Below are positions 19,415-31,116 of a DNA stretch of 64,000 nucleotides, piece by piece. The notes beneath the pieces were generated by a model, which worked only from the letters and a program-made list of their open reading frames with translations, had not been told where the DNA came from and did not search any database. The stretch lies in the NCBI RefSeq assembly GCF_024679245.1, contig NC_090172.1:1577001-1641000 (forward strand). Reading direction: 5' to 3'. A program made the position numbers and the translations under genes. Position 1 is the stretch's first letter; each line of letters starts with the position of its first letter. This DNA comes from Pseudorasbora parva. Lineage: Eukaryota > Chordata > Actinopteri > Cypriniformes > Gobionidae.

Positions 19415-20710
19415 CTTGAAACATATTAAATCTCTTTATATAGTATATGCACTTCAATACACCTCATACACACAACTGAGGGCATTACGTACCATGCAAG
19501 TTTGATAAAGACTTATTATCAGCATGTCATTATAGAACATGAATAACACCTTTTCATTTCATTGACTACTATCTTTGCTAGTGTTTTGGAAGAATAAGTC
19601 CATTTAAGACATTTATGAAGCATTTTGTTAGTTCCTTACGGAGGAAACTCAACGCTGCATCATGGTGTTGACGCAACGGGAACGCCTTCAGCATGCATGG
19701 TTTGGGTCTTGTGTCTGACGAGGAAGCACAACGACTTCGATCGTGGGGACTGAAGATGGAGTAGGCAAAGGTTTTCTAGACGTGTCAAGACAGAGCTCTG
19801 ATGCTCTCAGGCCCTGGAAGTCCACTTTGGGGTCTCTTCCAACCCCCCCCCCCCCCCCCCCAAAAGTATATTATTAGCATATCTAATTCAGAACTATATC
19901 TTTTGCCCCTCAAGCACAATAAGCAATGGAGTAAACATAGCCAGAGCTGGCACATTTTCTGAAAGTTTGTCAGGAATGGGGACATTGACAGAGTAGAAAA
20001 ATGGACTTTGTTTCCATCACCATCCCACTTTTTCATCTGATGCCCCCTCCAGCACATTTGGCTTGGTGCAGAGACAACTTGCTTCCTTGCTGAAATCTCT
20101 CTTTCTCTTTTCTTTTAGATTGGATGCTGAAGTACATGCTCCCCTCGATCATGTTGCTTTTAAAGAGCATTACAATTTGCAGAGCCCTAGGCACAGCTAA
20201 TCTGGGGGAACAGTATTGGAAGCTTGTCGGCGGACTGTAGCTGTGGAGTCCCTAGTTAATTTTGCCCATAGGAGTTCAAGCAAAAGATTTCTTCCTTTGG
20301 AAGATTATCTAGAGGTTTTTTGTTCCTGGACCAGTCTGGTTACTGGAGAGTCCCTACTATGTAGGTATTAAAAAGGGGGATCAGAGCTGCAGAACTGTTC
20401 TAACTCTTGGTTTCTTGGTATGCATCTTATACGGTAACCCAAAATTCAGATCCTTTGGGTTGAGCTACACTTGGTTCTAGGGGTGGCTCACAAAACCAAT
20501 AACATCATGATACAGCAATTCTGAGATAATCAATATATTCTTAGATTAAATAATGATATTTCACAATATCCGTCTGACGATGAAAACAAAATGGCTGTGA
20601 AAATGTTAAGTGAAGATTTTACAGACGTTAGACTTAAATGTGGCATTTATTATTTTACTCAATTTGAGAAATACATTTGACTTTCCTTAGGCTAGTTAAC
20701 TTATTTTCAC
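19415..20710. other. Intron 1 of locus B, shared with locus A, with old DIRS-like remnant
   Basis: It aligns with 43603-46000 of locus A in pieces. GTTCCTTACGGAGGAAACTC at about 19631 and the following 60 bp resemble a DIRS terminus and are also present at about 43838. A C-run lies at 19842-19861. No gene is seen. Confidence 0.5.
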
Positions 20711-20981
20711 GTTCCCTTTATCGAGGGAACTCACACTGCGTCATCGAGTGACGACACACTGGGGAACGCCCTCGGCATGAGGTCTCTGAAGCATGAATAG
20801 AATCTGCCACCAATCTGATTGTTGCTACGTCATGACGTAGTATGTGACGGCATATGCGGCAGCTATAAGAGGACGTCGGCACATAGTAAAGATAGCTTTT
20901 TCTCTTCTGCGGAGGCGCTCTGTTTGAAGCGAGATTGTTTGTCTATTTTTTGTTTGTCTGTCCCATATATAAGAAAAATTA

Positions 20982-22166
20982 GCATGGCCAGCGAGCAGTT
21001 TAGACGGTGTGTGCAGCGTCTTGGGGCGCAGCACGCTCAGCAGCGAGTGTGAGAAGCTACCGCTCCGAGTGCTGCACTCACGGCTGGCGGTGTTCACTGA
21101 GACCGGCCAGGCTCGCAAGCCCCAGGGATCGGGTCCCGCGTCTGTTGAGGCAGCGCTGCGGCAGCGATCATAGCGATCTCAATTGGATCTCGCGACGGGA
21201 GGTGGGCATGCTGAGGCATCTTCCCGCTCCTCATCCGAGGATTCAGACGCTGTCCTGCCTCGTGCAGAAGCCCGCGATGCGGATTCTTCCCGTGAGGCGG
21301 ATAACCCAGTGCTGATGCTGTCTGATTCTGAGGGGTCAGATCAGTTCAGCCTGGAGGTGGGTGAAGTGCAGGTGGATTCACCTCTTCACTCTCCCGCTCA
21401 GGAAGAGCTTGTGGATGTGTTGACCCGCGCTGTGGCCAAATTAAGCATCGAAAGGCCATAGGAAATAATAGGCCAGCCTGTGAGCAAGCTGGATGGACGC
21501 TTTTTCAAAAAGCGGGCTCAGCCTCCATGAAGCGGCTTGCAATGAAAGACCCTGAAAGCCACGGTCCTGCCCACCAAGCCATGCAGGGATACCTGCGTCC
21601 CTGGTGGGCAGGGCTTATAAGGCGGCCGGGCGCTGGTAGTTGCCTGCACACCATGGCGGTTCTGCAGGCCTACCAAGTGGAGCTCTTAAAGGAGCTCGAT
21701 GAGGGCGAGGGACCGTCTCCGGACAATATTGCAGAGCTCAGAATGGCCACTGACTTGTCTCTCCGCATCACCAAAGAGACGGCCAGTGCCATCGGCCGCT
21801 CTATGGCTGGTTTGGTGTATGGCCGCTCTATGGCCTTTCTATGGCTGGTCGATAGCCCCTGCAGGTCTCTTCGGTGGCACGGTGAATTCCATCGTCGATA
21901 GATTCCAGGAGGTGAGGAAACAGTCGGCGGCCTTTCAGCAATATCTCCCTCGCCGAAGTGGCCTTCAGACACTAAGGAGGCCTCGAGTGGGCAGTCCCGG
22001 CCAACCACCAGCCTACTGTCAGGCGCAAAAAGAGAACGTCGCCTCCCACTCCCCTCCTGAGGGAGCCTGGCAACGGAGACGGTGTTCTTGCCAGAAGGCT
22101 TCTAAACCAAAGGGCGACTTGAGGGACGTCCTTCAGGTGAAGAAGACTTCTGGCAAACAGTCCTAG
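20982..22166 (+). pseudogene. DIRS-2 gag-like pseudogene
   Basis: It starts MASEQFRRCVQRLGAQHAQ, missing the segment between the two cysteine clusters. It continues in other frames with the acidic middle (DNPVLMLSDSEGSDQFSLE) and ends in the basic tail and SGKQS. There are several frameshifts and a duplicated bit near 21800-21850. Confidence 0.8.
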
Positions 22167-22275
22167 CTGCGGCGGGACCGTTCAGAGCTGGCCCCCTCGG
22201 GGGCAGAGGATCCAGGTCGTTCCGACCCCGCAGCTCTGGGGAAACCGATGCTGCGCTCCCGCCGTTAACAACCAG

Positions 22276-24060
22276 AGACCAGCCCAGAGAGGTTGGTTCC
22301 CCCAGTAGAATATATTGGCGCATGGTCATGACTCCCGAATATTTCTGCTTGGGCCCTGCGTACCGTGGGAAGGGGGTACAGACTGCAGTTCAGAGTTCCA
22401 CCATCGAAGTTCAATGGTGTGGTCTGGACCGTGGTCCTCCTGGCCCAGAGGCAGGTTATAGAACAGGAAGTAAGCTCCCTGCTGGTCAAGGAGGCCATAG
22501 AATGTATTCCTCCGCCAGACAGGGAGTCAGGTTTTTACAGCCGTTACTTCATTGTTCCCAAGAAGGATGGGGGGTTGCGTCTAATAATAGATCTGAGGTA
22601 CTTGAAATGGTCCCTGAGGAGATTCAGGTTCAAGATGCTCACCATTCCAGCAATCGTGAGTCAGATCCAGTTAGAGGGCTGGTTCGTCACGATAGATCTA
22701 AAGGACGCATACTTCCATGTCTCCATCCTCCCTGCCCAGGTTCCTGGGGTTCGCTTTTGGGGGCGAAGCGTACCAGTATCGGGTTCTTTCTTTTGGCCTA
22801 GCTCTTTCCCCTCGCACCTTCATCAAGTGCATGGATGCAGCGCTGGCCCCGATCAGGCTCCAGGGCATCCGTGTGCTCAATTAAATAAACGACTGGCTCA
22901 TATTGGCCCAGTCGTAAGAGATGGCAGTTCGGCATCGAGATGTCCCATCTCAGGTGCTTGGGGCTGAGACTGAGCACAAAAAAGAGTGTGTTAACGCCTT
23001 CCCAGAGGTGTTGCGGGCTCGAATGTCCCCCGCTCGTGTCGAGTCCATACGGGCAGAAGTCTCAGTTATGAAGCTAGGCCACAGCCGCACTGTGAAGCAG
23101 TTCCAGAGACTGCCGGGTCTTATGGCAGCAGAGTCCAACATGGTTCCGTTCGGCCTGCTATACATGAGACATCTCCAGTGGTGGCTGGGAACCAGGGGGT
23201 TTTCCATGAGGGGAAATCCTTTTTGTATGATCAGGGTAACGCGCAGATGCCTTCATTCCCTCGTCATATGGAAGAATCCTGGGTTCCTGTCCCAAGGGCC
23301 AGTGTTGGGAGCGTCATGCTGCAGGAAGATCCTCTCAACAGACGCCTCCCTCAAGGGTTGGGGCGCGGTCATGGAAGGCCAGTTTGTGAGAGGTCTGTGG
23401 GGGCCCCAGCATTTTTCTTGGCACATCAATTCCCTAGAAATGTTGGGGGTTTACAAAGCTCTGAGGAGCTTTCTCCCAGACCTCCACCGCCACCATGTCC
23501 TGATACGGTCCGACAATATGTCTGTGGTATCGTATCTGAATCATCAGGGGGGTCTGAGGTCACGCCCACTATGCAAGTTGGCGCACCAGATCCTCCTGTG
23601 GTCTCAGGGGAAACTGTCGTCTCTCAGAACGATGTACGTCCCAGGGGACCAAAACCAGGGAGCAGACGTCGTTGAGGCCATGTGCGAGAGGTTTGGCCCA
23701 GTGGAGGTGGATCTGTTCATGTCTCGAGAGACGACCAACTGTCCACTGTGGTTCTCCCTCAGGCATTCGGCTCCCCTGGGGCTGGATGCTATGACGCAGA
23801 TGTGGCCGAGGTTACGTCTGTATGCATTTCCCCCGATCGCTCTGCTCCCGGGAGTTCTGGAGCGGGTCCGCCGGGAGGACATCAGCCTTCTTCTAGTAAT
23901 ACCCCGGTGGCCGACCCGGGTTTGGTTCTCCGACATCATGGCACTCCTAGACGGCCTTCCTTGGCAGGTCCCTCTGAGGAGAGATCTGCTGACTCAGGCA
24001 GGGGGCATGATCTTTCACCCCAGGTCCGAGCTGTGGGACCTCTGGGTCTGGCCCTTGAGG
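22276..24060 (+). pseudogene. DIRS-2 RT/RNase H/methyltransferase-like pseudogene
   Basis: RT motifs GWFVTIDLKDAYFHVSILPA are readable. The YIDD catalytic box is destroyed: 22876-22893 reads L-N-stop-I-N-D. A deletion and frameshifts follow. RNase H (STDASLKGWGAVMEG, SDNMSVVSYLNHQ) is in a separate frame from 22921 and lacks the ADVLSR segment. It cannot make active enzyme. Confidence 0.85.
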
Positions 24061-25035
24061 GGGCTCAGTACCTGGGGGATGGCCTGTCAGCCGATGTTGT
24101 GGAGACCATTCTCAGCTCTAGAGCTCCCTCTACGAGGAGACTGTACAGCCTTAAGTGGAATGTCTTTTTCAGCTGGTGTCGAGAACGGGAGTTGGACCCA
24201 ATCAACTCTGCTGTGGCCTCAGTGCTGGAGTTCCTCCAAGACCATTTCTCTGCCGGCCTAACCCCATCCACTCTGAAGGTGTATGTGGCTGCCATAGGGG
24301 CTTTCCACTCGCCTAAAGATTTTGGACCGTTGGGGAGGCACCACTTGATTGTACGGTTCCTCCGTGGGGCTCGGAGGTTGAGGCCTGCAGCTCATTCCAG
24401 AGTCCCAGCCTAGAATCTGGCAGTTGTTTCTTGAAGGGTTGGCCGAGGCCCCCTTTGAGTCGGCCACTGGAGTCGGCCGTGGCGAGAAACCTGACCATTA
24501 AGGTGGCCTTTCTCCTCGAATCACTTCTCTGAGGAGAGCGGGGGACCTCCAGGCCTTGGCGGTAACGCCAACCTGCCTGGAGTTTGCCCCAGGTGGGGTG
24601 AAGGCCATCTTACACCCCAGGCCGGGCTACATGCCCAAGGTTCCATCTGTGGGGATGAGGTCAGTCTTTCTTCAGGCTTTTCATCCTCCGCCTCACGCGA
24701 CGGCTGAGGAAGCTAGGTTGCACCTGCTCTGCCCGGTTAGGTCCTTGAGAATTTATTATGAGAGGTCAGCACAGTGGAGGAGATCAGCCCATCTATTGGT
24801 GTGTTTTGGCTCACCCAAGAAAGGGCTGCCTGCTGCAAAACAGACGATCAGTAATTGGATCATCCAGGCTATAGCCACGGCTTATCAGGTGCGCAATTTG
24901 CCTTCACCCATGGCCGTGAGGGCTTACTCCACGAGGGGCTTGGCCTTCTCGGTGACCCTCCTTTCGGGAGCTTCGCTGATCGAGAATTGCGAAGCGGTGG
25001 GTTGGACCAACCCTCACACCTTAATAAGATTTTAA
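24061..25035 (+). pseudogene. DIRS-2 tyrosine recombinase pseudogene
   Basis: It contains SSRAPSTRRLYSLKWNVF and HFSAGLTPSTLKVYVAAIGA, a stop near 24413, then TPTCLEFAPGG onward. The catalytic HSTR is YSTR here, and the nucleophile Tyr codon is TAA (25033-25035). Confidence 0.88.
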
Positions 25036-25339
25036 AAGCTGGATCTCCCGGTGACACCTCACGCCGAGGGCGTTCCCCAGAGTGACGTCACTCGACGACG
25101 CAGTGTCTCATTCCCTCTCAGGGAACAAGGGTTATAGACATAACCAGAGACGTTTCCCTCATTCATGTGTTGAGCGCCACCTTGAGGAGACATAAAGTAG
25201 CAAAGATGGAAGAAAGGAAATCTATTTATAGCCTCTTATTTTATTAATTGAAATATCAATATTTGGTGCCAGTGTGTCAATTCTCGTATTGCACAGAACA
25301 GGACAACGATGTATTGCCAAATCGATATTTTGTCCCACT

Positions 25340-25740
25340 TCACTTGGTTCTATGCAGTTTATCTTCACAGTTGGTGAGCATACATTCATTTACTATGGTG
25401 CAGTGGGTATTAACATTCCCACAGCATCACACCTTGGCGCAGCGTTGAGTTCCCTCAAATGTAACCCAGTTCCCTGAGAATGGAATGAGATGCTGCATTG
25501 TGTTGCCATACTTAAGGCATGTCTGCGCATCTACCTTCAGAAAAATCAAAGTTGATAGTGTTTATCTGGGCCTTTTATAGTCATGCCGGTGCACCAGTGG
25601 CGTCATGTGACCGTTGTGGCCAATCAGATTGATGTGATTTCACACATGCTTCAGACAACGGTGCACACTAAAGGAGTTCCCAAAATGTCAACAACATGAT
25701 GCAGCATTGAGTTCCCTTCTCAGGAATCTGGTTACGTAAC
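25340..25740. repeat. DIRS-related terminal fragment, B-specific
   Basis: The region around 25445-25735 contains GTTCCCTGAGAATGGAATGA, CCAATCAGATTGATGTGATT and GAGTTCCCTTCTCAGG, all DIRS-ITR-like in order. Locus A lacks the whole 25340-25970 stretch. Confidence 0.55.
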
Positions 25741-25748
25741 CCTTAGAC

Positions 25749-25941
25749 CAGAGGGCTTCAACCCTGCTCCTGGGGACCCACTGTCCTGCAAAGTTTATGC
25801 CCAACCTGCTTCAGGACACCTGCCTGTTTATTTTCAGCTTGTGCTCCTGAAGATCTTGATTAGCTTCACCTGACTTTAATTAGGGTTGGAACTAAACTCT
25901 GCAGGACAGTGGGTCCCCATGAGCAGGGTAGAAGACCTCTG
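25749..25941. mobile_element. hAT-type MITE with 8-bp TSD
   Basis: The ends CAGAGGGCTTCAACCCTGCT and AGCAGGGTAGAAGACCTCTG are inverted repeats flanked by CCTTAGAC on both sides (25741-25748, 25942-25949). It is 193 bp and non-coding. Confidence 0.85.
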
Positions 25942-26094
25942 CCTTAGACATATTAGTGTACTTTAAAGCTAAATGTTGAAAAAGTAAACTAACTGTTGAG
26001 AAATGAATTCTAGCAATTGTAAAAATAAATAAATAAATAAATAAATTAGTCCCTGAAGCATCAGTGTTTTTGAAGCGTAATTTTGTATAATCCC

Positions 26095-26205
26095 TGAAGT
26101 CATGCACATAGGGTGTTTACTATCCTTTAAGGGGAATGTGCCTAAGGGTGCGGCATATGGATTGATGCAATGTTCCAAGAACAAAAATATGACAGCCAAG
26201 AGTTT
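26095..26205. repeat. Duplicate of promoter-proximal segment inside intron 1 of locus B
   Basis: The segment from GCACATAGGGTGTTTACT to AAAAATATGACAGCCA repeats the block at 28045-28150 upstream of exon 1 with few changes. Locus A lacks it at the corresponding intron position (about 46500-46560), so it was copied into locus B after the loci separated. Confidence 0.7.
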
Positions 26206-26369
26206 TCACTGACTGTGTGGAAAGTTTTGACATGGGTGACTTAACTGTTTATCCATTAAAAATGCTACACCAGTAGTGGCGAACTCCAGTCCTGCAGAGT
26301 TTTGTTTCAACCCTAATCAAACACACCTGAACAAGTTAATCAAGGTCTGAAGGGTTACTAGGAAGCTAC

Positions 26370-27275
26370 AAGCTGTGTCTCATTTAATTAAATTTCGGAG
26401 GCTGCGTCCTCCAGAGGACACGTCCTGTGAAGGATGCAGTATACGGAGTGTCCTCGATCAGAATTAAACGAGATGTCCTTTGTAGGGCACATGCACACAC
26501 TGCAAAAATGCTTTTCTTATTTAGTATTTTTGTCTTGTTTCTACTCCAAATATCTAAAAATTATTTAAAAAAATTATTTAGTTTTCTGTTTGAATTAAGA
26601 TTATTTTTCTTACCCTATTGGCAGATTATTTTGCTTATTTTAAAATTGTGAGTTATTTTTTCCCCAAAACAAGACAATAATTTTTACTTTTCTAGTACTC
26701 GACTAGAAACAAAGGCAAAAATACTAAGTAAGAAAAGCATTTTTTGCAGTGCAGGCAGGAAGTATCACATTGCTATGCCAATATGTTCAGCCTTGTTGCA
26801 CTCTCACAGCAGTTATATGAATGAAACATATTTATAACGTGAAAATGACTATGAAATGTTTCTTGTCTTGACAGCAATGTCCTGTTCTAAACGTTTAAAA
26901 AGCACTAAACACTTGTAATCCTGTTTACCACAACTATCTGTTTGAGGTAATAGAGCTTAAAAAACAAAATCAAGTTTAAAACTAATAACATTTAAACACC
27001 GCATTAATGTTTGCATGTATATCTGTGGTGCTGTTTTTTCAATAAAAAAAAAAAATATTGGGCATGTTAACGGTGATGCAAAGATTTGTGGGTTATCTGC
27101 AGTATAGTGAAGGATACACCTCATGCACACTCAGAAATCCTGTGAAAGACGGATGCATCCGAAGGTCGCATTTGGAGTGTCTTACTCACTTTTTAAAATG
27201 AGACATCCTTATGACGTATAAAGCCTTCGAATGCGACCTCTGGAGGACGCAGCCTTCCGAAACGAGACACAGCTA
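26370..27275. mobile_element. Second-level nested element, AGCTGTGTCTC ends
   Basis: AGCTGTGTCTCATTT plus CGGAGGCTGCGTCCTCCAGA at left is matched inverted by TCTGGAGGACGCAGCC and CGAGACACAGCT at right. It is non-coding. I could not fix the target duplication. Confidence 0.7.
26496..26755. mobile_element. Third-level MITE, CACTGCAAAAA ends
   Basis: CACTGCAAAAATGCTTTTCT is matched inverted by AGAAAAGCATTTTTTGCAGTG, TIR about 45 bp. Other copies or parts are at 1400-1517, 51714-54379 and about 62437-62830. Confidence 0.8.
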
Positions 27276-27355
27276 CAGTCAGTTGAGTTTTATCAAGGTT
27301 GGAGCTGAACTTTGCAGGACTGAGGCTCTCCAAGAATGGAGTTCCTGTGCTACAC

Positions 27356-27897
27356 ATACATTCAAATAACAGACTTGGAATAAAGTCAATAACATAAGAT
27401 TAAAAGGGTGTTTCTTTTCACATATGGGTACTTTTGTCTCTATGGATTTAAAAATAAATCTACAGACCAAAAGCGAATATCTACAAGCATATTACTCTCT
27501 TTGCACTCAGTTTGCAGTTGTAAAATAAACTTTTTAAAAACACTAAATAAACACAGTTCTCTACATTAGACATAGCATTTAAAACTAAAAAAATTCAAAA
27601 TGCCACACTATATAATACAAAACATTTCTAACTGGATTTCATGTTTTTAGATTGTAAGTTTGGGTCTGGGAAAAGGGGAAATCCGGCATGAATAACGCAT
27701 TTGAAAAAACTAAAACCCTGCAACATAAAAGTAACTGAAATTTTAATTTCCCAAACTCAGTCTGATCATGGATAATATAAAAATTACACAGTGGCAACAC
27801 ATACGATTACACGTTTGATAGGCCCTTTTCCTTTTTGACTGTAAAAATGTGTAGCATTTTATTTCTCTGTCCTGATATGAGGTACATAAAGTCCTAC
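27356..27897. other. Intron 1 of locus B next to exon 1, conserved with locus A
   Basis: It aligns with about 46595-47124. No other feature is seen. Confidence 0.6.
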
Positions 27898-27948
27898 CTT
27901 ACAAAGGAAAATAACAACTCCCAATCGCACAATTCCCATCGTCTCCAT
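27898..27948 (-). CDS. Cadherin-like exon 1 of locus B (signal peptide)
   Basis: Fifty-one coding bases encode METMGIVRLGVVIFLCK, ending at donor GTAGGA. With the next exon (AFVCGFAEE) this forms a typical hydrophobic signal peptide. The ATG is chosen because the same ATG, frame and donor are conserved at 47125-47175. A second in-frame ATG lies at codon 4 here but is ATA in locus A. Upstream, about 200 bp are conserved between the loci. Confidence 0.75.
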
Positions 27949-28200
27949 TTGAAGCAAAATGCCTCAAAAGTCCTTCAGGGGTTATTTCCTTATTGTTTTT
28001 TAAGATTGTGCAGCTACTTCAATGCTCGAGTTCCCCCAAATGCATGCACATAGGGTGTTTATTATCCTTTAAGGGGAATTTGCCTAGGGGTGCGGCATAT
28101 GGAGTGATGCAATGTTCCAAGAACAAAAATATGACTGCCAGGACTTGACTGGAAGCTAGGAGTTCTGATAGGGAACACAACAAATACTGCATTCCTAGTG
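27949..28200 (-). promoter_or_regulatory. Conserved upstream block of locus B (probable promoter/5'UTR)
   Basis: This aligns with the block upstream of exon 1 of locus A. Part of it (about 28045-28150) is also repeated inside intron 1 at about 26095-26205. Function is inferred from position and conservation only. Confidence 0.4.
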
Positions 28201-28565
28201 TTTTAAGTTTTATTTTTACATTTAATACACCATTTTTGTATTAATGGTGGCAAATAAAGTAAATATGTTGGAAAATACACAATAGACCATTTATTTAATA
28301 CACATTATTAAGCTAAACAAAAGTACTGGTCCGTTTTTTAAGGACTAACAAGAATGATTCAATACTAAAGTACTTTTTCATGAATTTTTTTTTGATTGCT
28401 AACATGCATTGGTCAAAACTGAAGTCATAATGTCAAAACTCTTTACACAGCCAGCAAAACAGAAATCTAAAGAGACTAAAGAGTATACATATATTCTATA
28501 TAATTTTTCATTGCTTTCGCACAAAATCTGTGTCATAGCTGTTGTAAAAAGTGGGTGGGACGTGA

Positions 28566-28997
<432 letters not shown>

Positions 28998-28998
<1 letters not shown>

Positions 28999-30780
28999 TG
29001 AATATTGGCTGTGATAAATCGCTTGTACTCCATAAAATCTATATTTTTAGTTTAGATGTAGCGACTACACAAATCACTGATTAAACATTAAGAGCTGTTG
29101 AATTAATTTATATTAAAATATATAAAATTGAACAACAACAGATGCAAATTATAAAGTTTAATGTTCATAACATTATGAAAAGCATTTACTTTATATGAAA
29201 AGTAAATAAAAATTAAAAGTTATGTTGTGATTTTGAATCTGGTAATAAAACAACAGAAAATATTCTGAATTCTGAAAATGTATTCTGTTTGAAAAACAGC
29301 ACATGTATGATGATCTGTACAGTGATGTCCGTTTCGTGAATCGTTCTTTTGGCCCAATTTACTTTGTTAGCACATATTACAGGTCTAAGGGTGAACAATT
29401 AATCCGTGCAAGTTAATACATAGAAAAAAACTGTTTGCCATGATAATCTTTAATCAAACTCTGAATAGTAACTTCCGGTCTGGTTGGACTTAGGTTTTAA
29501 ACTGTGTATTATCACAGTGTATTAATCCAACTGTGGTTAGTCTGCTATGAGCAAGAGATGGAGAGGAGGAGCGCTGAAGTAAAGCCCTGCCCTGCATTCA
29601 ATGTTCCCTTTCACTTGGAAATACATCACAGCAAAGAAGAAAACTCACTTACTACTTCCGGTTCACTGGGACTTTAATGAACCAGTCGAACCAATCCACC
29701 AAATCAGACTGAATCGTTCTAAACGGTTCACATCTTGAGTCAATGCTGATACACAAGTTACTAAAGTAACTCACACTCTGACATGAGTGACAGTCCCTCC
29801 TACTAGAAATAAACCAATATCCTTGTTACTCTAGTAACTCCAACAGATCTGAGAGCTGAGAGAACTGATGAGAACTCATGAGCAGCTGATATTAAGTGTG
29901 TGTGTTCAACCGAACATACAGTGGTTTTTGAGTTAACAGTTCTCGAATCCGAACTGAAACTGTTTCTTTCAAACACGTTTGATACTGAGAACCGATGAGC
30001 TGAGAATGCATGTCATTTGTTCAGAGGAACGAAATGTAGGTTTCAAGTGTATCAAAATTAAACGTGTTCATCACTTTGCTGTCTTACCACTGTATTATTT
30101 TAAAGTTTGGAAACACAAATGCATGGATTGTAAAACATCCAAACTAAACATTTACTTGTTTTATCAATTATGCAAGATATATTCAGGAACAGCTTATTCA
30201 ATTTCTAAAATCTGAATAAGTTGGTATAAATCTTAAAATGTATTAAATCAAAACAGTAGTTTTGATATAGACTATTCATCTTGCAGCAGTTCTTAGATCA
30301 GCACACTTACACACACCGCTACAGCGGTTCTTGAGTCAGAAACTGGTTGCAGTGGTTCTCGAATCACCAGTACAGAATCCAGAACTGTTTCTTTCGGACA
30401 TGTTCGATACTGAGAATCAATGAGCTGATTGCAAATTACTTATCAATATGTTTGAATGTATTGTCATCCAGCAGGTCTTTTGACCTGGTTTATTGAAAGG
30501 AACTGTCCGAAAGAACCAGTTTGTGGAAAAGAACCATCACAATTGTTGATGCAAAACGTTTTTTAAATATTAAAAATGAATTGTGAAAACAGTACAACAG
30601 CAATTATAGCAACAACTATAATGAACCATCTGGCTGTACCTTATCTTTTAGATATGATCACAGCAAAACTAAGATGACAGATTTAATAAATGTAAAATAT
30701 TAATTTTCAGCAAATGTGGGAAAAGAATGCTTAATGAACTATAAAGATGTATATAAGGCCTTGTTTACATTTAACCTCCT
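28998..30780. other. Spacer between loci A and B; possible decayed element
   Basis: GTGATGTCCGTTTCGTGAAT at about 29324 and AAAAGAACCATCAC at about 30541 form a weak inverted pair, and GTTCTCGAATC-type motifs recur between, suggesting a decayed hAT-like element. No gene is seen. Confidence 0.35.
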
Positions 30781-30899
30781 TTACTTCTTCACAGCAGAAG
30801 GGGGCAAAGGCTTGACAGATGAATCATTGCAGACGGGATGAAGACCCAAATCCTCCAATTCAATTACCAGGGTTCCTGTGCCAGTAGCTGGAGGATTAC
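30781..30899 (-). CDS. Cadherin-like terminal exon of locus A (EC5 end, stop codon)
   Basis: After a TAG acceptor the exon encodes NPPATGTGTLVIELEDLG, close to the last EC5 strands of classical cadherins. It then diverges (HPVCNDSSVKPLPPSAVKK) and stops at TAA. The expected DVNDNAP linker, transmembrane segment and tail are absent. An ATTAAA hexamer lies about 90 bp beyond the stop on this strand. The unspliced frame could be decay, but the stop sits cleanly after the domain. Confidence 0.6.
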
Positions 30900-30973
30900 C
30901 TACACACAAACACAGACATTAGAAAAAGGCTATGCTAGCAAGACTTCATTGCTTGAAAAGGAACACTAATTAC

Positions 30974-31116
30974 CATTATCCACAGAAAAAATGATAGCTG
31001 TGTATTTGCCATCTTTGACATGGGGAGATTCTCTATCCATAAGGCCCTTTACTTTAATCATTACAGTGTCTTGATTTACACTCAGCCATCCGGCAGGATC
31101 ATTGGCAACTTTAAAC
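30974..31116 (-). CDS. Cadherin-like EC5 exon of locus A
   Basis: This 143-bp exon between CCAG and GTAATT encodes FKVANDPAGWLSVNQDT, then LMDRESPHVKDGKYTAIIFS and VDN. It matches the EC5 pattern of classical cadherins (W-L-x-I-N-x-D-T ... LDRE ... Y-T-A). It enters in phase 2 and leaves in phase 1, so it joins exon 8 (36036-36166) and the terminal exon without a frame change. EC3 and EC4 exons expected between are not seen; DIRS-3, a solo LTR, LTR remnants and a SINE occupy the gap. Confidence 0.68.

Larger units (their letters stand above)
20711..25154 (+). mobile_element. DIRS-2: full-length but dead DIRS element
   Basis: This 4.44-kb copy on the plus strand has GTT at both ends. It contains the 5' ITR, broken gag, RT/RNase H/methyltransferase-like and recombinase regions, and a 3' end lacking most of the internal complementary region. 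Locus A carries the uninterrupted target near 45990 (CCCGTTTCCCTCATTC). It lies in intron 1 of locus B, opposite to the gene. Confidence 0.92.
26271..27347. mobile_element. hAT-type element with 8-bp TSD carrying two nested elements
   Basis: TGCTACAC is duplicated at 26263-26270 and 27348-27355. Locus A has a single TGCTACAC at about 46590. The ends CAGTAGTGGCGAACTCCAG and TGGAGTTCCTG are inverted. It holds the element 26370-27275 and, inside that, the MITE 26496-26755. Confidence 0.87.
1..27948 (-). other. Cadherin-1-like locus B (gene span, incomplete at left edge)
   Basis: This is the gene-level span of a classical type I cadherin, a calcium-dependent homophilic adhesion protein of the plasma membrane. 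Exons 1-8 (27948 down to 2085) encode the signal peptide, prodomain, furin site, EC1 and EC2. A second copy of exons 4(part)-8 follows at 1398-156. EC3-EC5, the transmembrane segment and the tail would lie left of position 1. Exon lengths are 51, 115, 248, 141, 156, 148, 173 and 116 bp, and the reading frame is open through all eight. The introns are swollen by DIRS-1 (intron 3), DIRS-2 (intron 1) and many MITEs. Similarity to E-cadherin is judged from remembered family motifs (W-V-I-P-P start of EC1, LDRE, DxNDN, DADDP). The exact orthologue is unknown. Confidence 0.85.
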
